Part shown: positions 1 to 7,300 of the stretch, piece by piece
Position numbering within the stretch: position 1 is the stretch's first letter
How the letters are laid out: each line of letters opens with the position of its first letter
NCBI GenBank assembly: GCA_021780415.1
Contig: JAJXYW010000323.1
Span: 1-7,581 of the forward strand
Reading direction: 5' to 3'
Length of the DNA: 7,581 nucleotides
Source of the DNA: Acidobacteriota bacterium
GTDB taxonomy: Bacteria > Acidobacteriota > Terriglobia > Terriglobales > Acidobacteriaceae
Notes under the pieces: generated by a model
Database searches by the model: none
The model's input: the letters and a program-made list of their open reading frames with translations, nothing else
Told to the model about the DNA's origin: nothing
Position numbers and translations under genes: made by a program

Positions 1-57
1 CTTCTTATCGTGACTGAGCCTCGACAGAAAGGCATTTGGCTTAGCCCGCAAACTACT

Positions 58-63
58 ACGGAG
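58..63 (+). promoter_or_regulatory. Shine-Dalgarno sequence of the TonB-dependent receptor
   Basis: ACGGAG lies five bases before the ATG at 69 and matches the anti-Shine-Dalgarno core GGAG. It supports this ATG as the start, as does the signal peptide that begins directly there. The remaining 57 bases upstream show no convincing -35/-10 pair, so the promoter probably lies outside the window. Confidence 0.7.
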
Positions 64-68
64 TCCCC

Positions 69-3000
69 ATGAAGCGCTTTTTTGCAGTTGCTCTCGCAGT
101 CATCTCGCTGTCCGGCATGGCCCTCGCTCAGGAGATGCGCTCCACCCTCACCGGCCGCGTCACTGACCCGACCGGCGCCATCGTCCCCAACGCGCAGATT
201 GAAATCACCAACACCTCCACCGGCGCGAAGACGATCCTCCGGTCCAACTCCGCCGGCAGTTACACGGCTCCATTTCTTGCTCCCGGACCCTACAGCGTCC
301 AGGCCACCATGTCTGGCTTCAAGACCTATATCCACTCCGGCCTCGAGCTCCAGACCGAGCAGACCGTCGTCGAAAACATCGTTCTCGCGGTGGGCGAGGT
401 CAACCAGACCGTCACCGTCACGGCCCAAACGCCCCTCGTCGACGTCGCCACCGCCTCCACCGGCCAGGAGTTGACCGCTGAAGAGGTCGAAGACCTCCCC
501 AGCAATGGCCGCTCGCCCATCGGCTTCGCTCACCTTGAGTACGGCGCCGTAGCCAAAGGCAAGCACTCCGAGTCCCAGGTCACACCCTTCGGCAACTCCA
601 CCGGCGACGACTTCTCCCTCGGCGGCGGCGCCTCATCCTCCAACGAGCTCCTGCTCAACGGCGTGCCCAACATGGAAGACTCCGGCCGCACCTCCGGCTT
701 CAGCCCGGAGCTCGATGCCGTCAATGCCGTCCACGTCGATGAGTTCGCGGCCAACGCCGCTCTCGGCGACACCTCCGGCGGCACCGTCAACATCACCACC
801 AAGTCCGGCACCAACAGCCTCCACGGCACCGCGTCCGAGTACTATGCCGGCTCACGTCCCTTCACCGCCGAGCCCTACTTCACCAAGTCCGGCACCACCG
901 TTCCCTCCACCCACTTCAACCAGTACGCCGCCACCATCGGCGGGCCCGTCGAGATTCCGCACCTCGTCCACGGCCGCAACAAGCTCTTCTTCTTTTACGC
1001 ATTTGAAGGCTACGACGGCAACGCGCCCAACACCATCATCACCACTGTGCCCACCCAGGCTGAGCGCAACGGCGACTTCTCCAACCTGCTCACCACATCC
1101 GGCAATCCGCAGCTCTACAACCCCTTTACCGCCACGCTCTCCGGCAAGAACGTCGTCCGCTCCGCCATCCCCGGCAACGTCTTCTCCAACGCGGGCCTCA
1201 CCGTCAGCCCCATCGCGCAGGCCTATCTCAAGCTTGTACCCATGCCCAACTACACGGGGCCTTCCGCCAAGCCCGACGGCGAAAACAACTTCTTTGCCAG
1301 CGACCCCACCACAAACCGCTACAAGTCCAACCAGGCCCGCATCGACTGGACAGTCAGCGATCTCGACAAGGCCTTCTTCGAGTTCCATCGCAGCCACTAC
1401 ACCAACGCGCAGAACAACATCTTTGGGAACGCTCTCTCCGGCACCACCTCCACCGTCAACCTCCTCGGCGGCCAGGCAGACAACGTCAAAACCTTCTCGC
1501 CTTCGCTCAGCCTTGAGACGCGTCTCGGCTTCAGCCGCTATGAGACCTTCTCCGGTCCCAACAGCCTCGGCCAGAATTCAACCACGCTCGGATTGCCCGG
1601 TTATCTCTCCAGCAACTCCACCGTGCTGGCGTTGCCCATCATGAGCTTCTCTGACTCCAACTCCATCCCCACCCTCAGCGGCAAGCCCGGCAACGTCGAG
1701 TACTACGACAACATTCAGCTCTTCGCCAGCCTCAACAAGACCTGGGGCCGTCACTCCTTCAAATTCGGTCCGGACTTCCGCTCCAACAAGGACTCCGCCG
1801 TCTCGCCCGGCAACGCCAACGGCAACTTCACCTTCAAGTCCTCAACCGGCGACTTCGTCACCTCCGGCAGCAGCGGTCAGCCGCAGGGCTTCGGTGGCTC
1901 CCTTGCGCTCTTTGAGCTGGGCCTCGCCACCAGCGGCTCCTTCGACGTCAATACCCGCTTCCAATACAACAACTGGTACATGGGCTACTTCGCCCAGGAC
2001 GACTGGAAGGTCATGCCCAATCTGACCCTCAGCATCGGCCTCCGCCTCGAGCATGAAACCCCGCTCGTCGAAAGCAACAACCAGTTGGTCGTTGGCTGGA
2101 ATCCCGCCACCGTCAACGCAGTCACCGCCGCAGCGGCCACTGCCTATGCCGCGCATCCCATCTCGCAGCTACCGGCAAGCAGCTTCTCCGCCACCGGCGG
2201 CATCAACTACGCCACCAGCAGCAACCGCTCGCCCTACTCCACTGCGCCTGTCTACGTCAGCCCGCGCTTCGGCTTCTCCTATGCGCCAGGCCTCTTCAAC
2301 AACACACTCGCCATCCGCGGCGGCTTCGGCATCTACGTCAATCCCTTCAATGACTACAACGCCGGCCCCAGCTACGGCTTCTCCAACACCACCAACATGA
2401 TCACCTCCACCAACAACAACCTCTCGCCGGCCACGACGGTCGCGGACCCATTCCCGACAGCATCCAACCCCATCGTCAAGCCCTACGGCAGCACCTACGG
2501 CATCAACACCAACCTCGGCAACAGCATCTTCTACTACGGGCCCGTCAAAGTTCCCTATTCGGAGAAGTGGAGCTTCGACATCCAGAAGCAGTTCGGTCAG
2601 AACTGGCTCGCGGAAGTCGGCTACCTCGGCGATCATCAGGTCCACAACTCTTACACCAACAACGACAGCGCAGTGGGTTTGCTGCCCTTCCTCGTGCACC
2701 AGGCTACCTTTGACAAGAGCCTCACCACCACGCTGAATGCCTCCACCACCAACCCCTTCTACGGCATCATCCCCGGACCGGCCACAGGCCTCAACTCGTC
2801 GAAGACCGTCAGCGTGGCCTCGCTGCTCCACAGCTACCCCGAGTACACCGGCGTCTCACACTCGCTCGTCCCCGGCGCCAGCGCCAACTTCAACGCGCTG
2901 ATGCTGCGCCTCAGCAAGCGCATGTCCCAGGGCCTCGAGTTCAACTTCAACTACGAGTACTCCCGCCAGCTCGGCTACTTCACCCAGCTCAACGCCGGAG

Positions 3001-3554
3001 GCCCTCTCTGGTACGGAGAGACCACCTCGGACTTCCCCAACCATGCCTCCGTCACCGTCATCTACCAGCTCCCCTTCGGCAAGGGCCGCATGTTCCTGCA
3101 TGACTCCACCCTGCTCAGCGAAATCATCGGCGGATGGGAGATCTCGTCCATCTATCAGTACCTCTCTGGCACACCGCTCGGCTGGGGCAATGTCATTTAC
3201 AACGGCACCTGGAGCGACTTCCACAACAACCCGCACGACACTACTACGGCGTCCTTCAATACCTCACCCTTTGATCGCGTCGCGGCCGACCAGCCCAACG
3301 GCTATAACTACCGCACCTTCCCGCAGTACCTGCTGCGCTCTGACCCAACCAAGAACTTCGACTTCTCGATCCTCAAGGACTTCACCATCGGCGAGCGCAT
3401 GATCATCCAGCCCCGCGTCGATGCCTTCAATGCCTTCAACCGCGCACAATTTCAAGGGGCCAATTCGAGCCCCACGTCCTCCGCATTCGGCGACGTGACC
3501 AAACAGCTCAACACCAACCGCACCCTCCAGGGCGGTATCCACTTCCTCTTCTAA
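69..3554 (+). CDS. Oar-like TonB-dependent receptor with N-terminal carboxypeptidase-regulatory-like domain
   Basis: This is a predicted outer-membrane beta-barrel receptor of 1161 residues, within the usual size (about 1000-1200) of the acidobacterial Oar-like family. Residues 1-20 form a signal peptide (MKRFF, a hydrophobic core, then ALA before Gln21). Residues about 25-107 form a carboxypeptidase-regulatory-like (CNA-B/transthyretin-like) fold, recognisable from LTGRVTDPTGAIVPNAQI, the glycine/tyrosine-rich middle and PGPYSVQATMSGF. The plug follows, with VTVTA near 115, EEVEDLPSNGR near 137, NELLLNGVPN near 192 and the typical TSGGTVNITTKSGTN near 236. The barrel begins with FNQYAATIGGPV near 284 and the Oar-type KLFFFYAFEGY, and ends in an aromatic C-terminus (GGIHFLF), the usual signal for outer-membrane assembly. 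In this family the receptor is energised by TonB-ExbBD. The substrate cannot be read from the sequence; polysaccharide, peptide or siderophore are all possible. No clear TonB box was seen, which is common in Oar-like members. It stands alone, followed by its own terminator. Confidence 0.95.
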   Translation: MKRFFAVALAVISLSGMALAQEMRSTLTGRVTDPTGAIVPNAQIEITNTSTGAKTILRSNSAGSYTAPFLAPGPYSVQATMSGFKTYIHSGLELQTEQTVVENIVLAVGEVNQTVTVTAQTPLVDVATASTGQELTAEEVEDLPSNGRSPIGFAHLEYGAVAKGKHSESQVTPFGNSTGDDFSLGGGASSSNELLLNGVPNMEDSGRTSGFSPELDAVNAVHVDEFAANAALGDTSGGTVNITTKSGTNSLHGTASEYYAGSRPFTAEPYFTKSGTTVPSTHFNQYAATIGGPVEIPHLVHGRNKLFFFYAFEGYDGNAPNTIITTVPTQAERNGDFSNLLTTSGNPQLYNPFTATLSGKNVVRSAIPGNVFSNAGLTVSPIAQAYLKLVPMPNYTGPSAKPDGENNFFASDPTTNRYKSNQARIDWTVSDLDKAFFEFHRSHYTNAQNNIFGNALSGTTSTVNLLGGQADNVKTFSPSLSLETRLGFSRYETFSGPNSLGQNSTTLGLPGYLSSNSTVLALPIMSFSDSNSIPTLSGKPGNVEYYDNIQLFASLNKTWGRHSFKFGPDFRSNKDSAVSPGNANGNFTFKSSTGDFVTSGSSGQPQGFGGSLALFELGLATSGSFDVNTRFQYNNWYMGYFAQDDWKVMPNLTLSIGLRLEHETPLVESNNQLVVGWNPATVNAVTAAAATAYAAHPISQLPASSFSATGGINYATSSNRSPYSTAPVYVSPRFGFSYAPGLFNNTLAIRGGFGIYVNPFNDYNAGPSYGFSNTTNMITSTNNNLSPATTVADPFPTASNPIVKPYGSTYGINTNLGNSIFYYGPVKVPYSEKWSFDIQKQFGQNWLAEVGYLGDHQVHNSYTNNDSAVGLLPFLVHQATFDKSLTTTLNASTTNPFYGIIPGPATGLNSSKTVSVASLLHSYPEYTGVSHSLVPGASANFNALMLRLSKRMSQGLEFNFNYEYSRQLGYFTQLNAGGPLWYGETTSDFPNHASVTVIYQLPFGKGRMFLHDSTLLSEIIGGWEISSIYQYLSGTPLGWGNVIYNGTWSDFHNNPHDTTTASFNTSPFDRVAADQPNGYNYRTFPQYLLRSDPTKNFDFSILKDFTIGERMIIQPRVDAFNAFNRAQFQGANSSPTSSAFGDVTKQLNTNRTLQGGIHFLF

Positions 3555-3580
3555 TTGGCGCAGTTGGCCTCCTGCCAGAA

Positions 3581-3611
3581 GGGACGCGCTCCAGCGCGTC
3601 CCTCTCTTTTT
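3581..3611 (+). terminator. Rho-independent terminator of the receptor gene
   Basis: GGGACGCGC (3581-3589) pairs perfectly with GCGCGTCCC (3594-3602) across the four-base loop TCCA. The T-rich tail TCTCTTTTT (3603-3611) follows directly. The hairpin starts 26 bases after the receptor stop codon. The GC-rich perfect stem, tight loop and U-tract make this a textbook intrinsic terminator, and it separates the receptor from everything downstream. Confidence 0.9.
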
Positions 3612-3775
3612 GGCTCAGCGAAAGAATGCTGTCACGCAGAAGATCGCTGCCCTCTTGAGCGACCGTGCAGCTACGGCGTGCGCCGATTACTCGTTGGGCA
3701 AACGCAGCAGAGGATATGCATTGGCCCGTCGCGATCTCAGGCGGGCCGCTGATCCTCCACCGCCGCGCAACCGGC

Positions 3776-3807
3776 TGTCATCCCGACCGGAGTGGAGGGA
3801 TCTGCGG
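3776..3807. repeat. Dispersed short repeat of the GTCATCCYGANCGGAGYG type
   Basis: The sequence begins TGTCATCCCGACCGGAG, continues TGGAGGGATCTGCGG, and has short complementary ends (ATCCC at 3780-3784, GGGAT at 3797-3801). It closely resembles the very widespread intergenic repeat recalled from memory as GTCATCCTGAGCGAAGCGAAGGATCT, seen in many Acidobacteriota and other phyla. Translated, it gives the CHPDRSGGIC peptide that often appears in spurious short ORFs. Only one copy is in this window, so its repeat nature is recognised by similarity and not demonstrated here. Confidence 0.55.
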
Positions 3808-4035
3808 CTGCTTTTCGCTCCCAAAGGCCCACGGGCTTCACATCTGTCAAGCATTTTTGTTGGAACCAGCCTGCTTTCATCAACTTCCATTTGCAGGTTA
3901 TTTCCCTTGCTGGGCGCACAATCAAATCATGCACACACCTCTGCAAATCCGCGCTACAGCCGCACCCCGCCCAGTGTGTGCCGTGTCAGGATTGCTCCCA
4001 GGTCAAGTTGTCGGGCATGCGCCCGCTCTCCGCAC

Positions 4036-4059
4036 CCCCAAAAAATACCCACCCCCCCC
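4036..4059. repeat. A-rich/C-tract motif, copy 1
   Basis: CCCCC is followed by an A-run, then TACCCA, then eight C residues. The core AAAATACCCACCCCCCC recurs at 4137-4153, 95 bases downstream. On the minus strand the copy gives G8, T, G3, an AT-rich loop and G5, enough G-runs for a possible quadruplex. The motif is non-coding, and its purpose is unknown. Confidence 0.5.
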
Positions 4060-4136
4060 TACTGCGCCATCTCTTCGCCTTTCTCGCCAGTCCCGCGACT
4101 GCGCCGTTGCAAACAAACAACATATCCGGAAAACAG

Positions 4137-4154
4137 AAAATACCCACCCCCCCT
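4137..4154. repeat. A-rich/C-tract motif, copy 2
   Basis: This is the second copy of the AAAATACCCACCCCCCC core, with seven C residues at the end where copy 1 has eight. The flanks beyond the core differ from copy 1, so this is a short recurring motif and not a long duplication. The copy lies about 150 bases before the dehydrogenase start. Confidence 0.5.
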
Positions 4155-4292
4155 TGCAATGTTTTTCTTATGTGCAGAATGCGTGCACCTTTTTTGAGGG
4201 CAATCTTCGCTATAAATTCGCTTTTCTTCGCTCTGGGCCTGGATTAAGTCGTCTCATTCCAATCTGCGGACGCGCCCGCCAGCCCTCCGCGC

Positions 4293-4298
4293 TACCAT
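4293..4298 (+). promoter_or_regulatory. Possible -10 box for a leaderless dehydrogenase transcript
   Basis: TACCAT keeps the key -10 positions (TA....AT) and ends six bases before the GTG start at 4305. Transcription would therefore begin at or next to the start codon. There is no Shine-Dalgarno sequence before the GTG, which fits a leaderless mRNA. No recognisable -35 lies at the right spacing. An alternative -10-like TATAAA at 4211-4216 would give a leader of about 85 bases. Both are weak calls. Confidence 0.3.
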
Positions 4299-4304
4299 TC
4301 CTGC

Positions 4305-7300
4305 GTGAGCACTTTTTCTATTCTTTCCAACGCCGCGCCGCTTGCGCATGAAGCCTTCGCCGCTCACCGCGAGCTCGAATCCCGTCTGCGCGCCACCTTC
4401 CGCGGCGATGTCCTCTTTGACCTGGGCTCCCGCGCCCTCTACGCCACCGACTCCTCCAACTACCGCCAGCTTCCCATCGGCGTCCTCTACCCACGCGACG
4501 CCGCCGACGTCGAAGCCGCCCTCGCTGCCTGCCGCGCCACCGGAGCGGCCGTCCTCCCACGCGGAGCCGGCACCTCGCTCGCCGGCCAGACCACCAACGT
4601 CGCCGTCGTCTTCGACTACTCGCGCTTCATGCACGCGCTCGAAGCGCTCGATCCCGACGCAAAGCTCGCCCGCGTCCAGCCCGGCATCGTCCTCGACCGC
4701 CTCCGCGACGCCGCCGAGCTCCACCACCTCACCTACGGACCCGATCCCGCCACGCACTCCCGCTGCACTCTCGGCGGCATGATCGGCAACAACAGTTGCG
4801 GCGTCCACGGACTCATGGCCGGCAAGGTCGTCGACAACGTCGAATCCCTCGACATCCTCCTCTACGACGGTACCCGCATGACCGTCGACCGCACCAGCGA
4901 AGACCAGCTCCAGCGCCTCATCCGCGCTGGCGGCCGCATCGGCAGCATCTACGCGGGCCTTGCGCGCATTCGCGACACATACTCATCCGAAGTCAGAAAG
5001 AAATTCCCGCGCATCCCTCGCCGCGTCTCCGGCTACAACCTCGACGAGCTCCTGCCGGAAAATGGCTTCCACGTCGCCCGCGCTCTCGTCGGCAGTGAGG
5101 GCACCTGCGTCAACGTCCTCTCCGCCACGCTCAACCTCACCGCCAGCCCGCCCCATCGCGTCCTCACCGTCCTTGGATTCCCCGACGGCTTTCTCGCCGC
5201 CGACGCCGTTCCGCTCGCGCTCGAACACAGCCCCATCGGCCTCGAAGGCTTCGATCATCTCCTCGTCCAGTTCATGCGCCGCAAAGGCCTCGCCCTCCGC
5301 GATCTCGATCAGCTCCCGCCCGGCGTCGGATTCCTTCTCGTCGAGATGGGCGCATGGTCTGCGGAGGAAGCCCGCGCCCAGGCCGAAAGCCTCGTCCGCG
5401 CTGCGCAGTCCTGGCCCGCGCCGCCCGCCGCGCACATCTGCACGCCCGCCGAAGCCGCCAGCGTCTGGCATGTCCGCGAGTCCGCCCTCGGGGCCGTCGT
5501 CTTCGTTCCCGGCGAGCCCAACCGCTGGGAAGGCTGGGAAGATGCCGCCGTCCCGCCCGCACGCCTCGGCGAATACCTCCGCCGCATCACCGCGCTCATG
5601 GCCGAGTACGGCTACTCCAGCCCGCTCTATGGCCACTACGGCCAGGGCTGCGTTCACATGCGCATCAACTTCGACTTCGACACGCCGCAGGGCCTGCGCA
5701 ACTTCCGCGAGTTCCTCGACCGCGCCACGGACGTTGTGCTCTCCGTCGGCGGTTCCCTCAGCGGCGAACACGGCGACGGCCAGGCGCGCGGTGCTCTCCT
5801 GCCCAAGATGTTCGGACCGGAATTGATGAACGCCTTCCGCGAGTTCAAGGCCCTCTGGGATCCCGACAACCGCATGAATCCCGGCAAGCTCATCGACGCT
5901 GTCCGCGTCTACGACCCCGTCGAAAACCTCCGCCACATTCCCTCATCCGCGAACCCATCCACGGGTGCCCCAGGTCTCGATTCTGAGACGTGGGAGTCCT
6001 CGAAAGCTTCGTCCTCCGCAACTCCGGGTGCCCCATCCTTGCGTCGCTCTTCAGACGCAAGGGTGGGAAACGACGAACTTAACCAAGCTGCGATACCGGG
6101 TACCCCAGGTCTCGCTTCTGAGACCTGGGAAACGCACTTCGTCTTCGCCAAAGACAACGGTTCCTTCGCCCATGCCGCCGATCGCTGCGTCGGTGTCGGC
6201 TCCTGCCGCAACACGACAGGCGGCGTCATGTGTCCCAGCTACCGCGCCACCGGTCTCGAGCAGCACTCCACCCGCGGCCGCGCCCGTCTCCTCTGGGAGA
6301 TGCTCTCCGGCTCCCTCCGCGAAGAAGGCTTTCAGAGCGAAGCCGTCCACAGCGCGCTCGACCTCTGCCTCAGTTGCAAGGCCTGCAAAACCGAGTGCCC
6401 CGTCCAGGTCGACATGGCCGCCTACAAATCGGAGTTTCTCGCGCAGCGCTACAAGGGCCGCCTGCACCCGCTCCAGCACTACATCTTCGGATTCGCAGAC
6501 AAGCTCGCTCGCTTCGGCTCCCTCGCGCCCGCGCTCACCAACGCCATCCTCACCGGCCCGCTCACCAGTCCTCTCATCAAGCGCATCGCCGGCGTCGCCA
6601 AGCAGCGCCAATTGCCCCACCTCGCATCAAAACCCTACACGTTGGGTGCCCCATCCTTGCGTCGTTCTTCCGACGCGAGGGTGGGAAACGATGAACCTCA
6701 ACAAGCCGTCGTGTTATGGCCAGACACCTGGAACAACTACTACCATCCGCAAATCCTCGCCGCCGCAGAAAAGGTCCTCACTGAAGCCGGCTTCCGCGTC
6801 GAAGTCCCAGGCGGACACATCTGCTGCGGCCGTCCGCTCTACGACTTTGGCCTGCTCGACGCCGCGCGCACCTACCTCGCCCAGATCCTTGCCCGCATGG
6901 CGCCGCAGATCAACGCCGGCCTGCCCTTCATCTTCCTTGAGCCAAGTTGCGCCAGCGTCTTCAAAGACGAGCTCCTTGAAATCTTCCCCAGCGATCCCCA
7001 CGCGCAAAAGCTCAGCCAGCAGGTCTGGCTCCTCGCCGACTGGCTCGCCGCGCATGCGCCGCACTTCGCGCCCACCGGCCTCACCGGCGCCCACATCCTC
7101 GTCCACGGCCACTGCCACCAGAAAGCCGTCTTCGGCGGCGCGGCCAGTGAAATTGCACTCTTCCAACGCGCCGGCGCCGTCGTCGAGCCCATCCAGGCAG
7201 GCTGCTGCGGCATGGCCGGACCATTTGGTTTTGAAGCCGACAAGTTTGAAGTCTCAAAAGCCATCGCGGAAGACGGCCTGCTACCCGCCATCCGTTCCGC

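Larger units (their letters stand above)
3612..4304. other. Long intergenic region without a convincing gene
   Basis: About 690 bases lie between the terminator and the dehydrogenase start. Several open frames cross it, the longest at 3665-4351, but they overlap each other in different frames and lack a ribosome binding site. Their composition is odd (runs of proline from the C-tracts, many Cys/His/Arg) and no protein family is recognisable. The stretch is less C-rich and more mixed in base composition than the flanking genes. It holds one dispersed-repeat-like sequence (3776-3807), two copies of an A-rich/C-tract motif (4036-4059 and 4137-4154), and -10-like hexamers at 4211 and 4293. It may be a landing zone for repeats, an upstream regulatory region of the dehydrogenase, or both. 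Confidence 0.6.

Noticed and set aside
3889..3948. Perfect 8-base inverted repeat ATTTGCAG ... CTGCAAAT with a 44-base spacer
   Set aside because: The arms are short and the spacer long, so chance occurrence is plausible. It is not tied to a promoter or any recognised operator.
4012..4025. Small hairpin CGGGC-ATGC-GCCCG in the intergenic region
   Set aside because: A five-base stem with no T-tract is not a terminator, and such stems are common in GC-rich DNA.
4194..4216. TTGAGG followed by TATAAA as a sigma-70 promoter
   Set aside because: The gap between the hexamers is only 11 bases, too short for a normal -35/-10 pair. The TATAAA is mentioned only as an alternative -10.
3665..4351. Open frame of 228 codons across the intergenic region, overlapping the dehydrogenase start
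   Set aside because: It has no ribosome binding site, no recognisable family, and a composition dictated by the repeat and C-tracts (CHPDRSGG, YPPPP). Two other frames over the same stretch are similarly open, as expected of stop-poor DNA.
4983..5936. Antisense open frame of 317 codons inside the dehydrogenase gene, and similar long antisense frames in both genes
   Set aside because: These are mirror images of a strongly C-ending coding strand, which gives few stops in the opposite frames. The sense frames carry intact family motifs throughout.
5940..6135. The repeat-bearing linker as a sign of pseudogenisation or assembly error
   Set aside because: The frame is kept through all four elements, all cysteine and flavin motifs on both sides are intact, and the C-terminal domain is complete, which argues for a functional gene.
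5963..6696. The four repeats as a CRISPR array or tandem repeat
   Set aside because: There are two distinct sequence families with uneven spacing, they lie within an intact coding frame, and there are no regular spacers.
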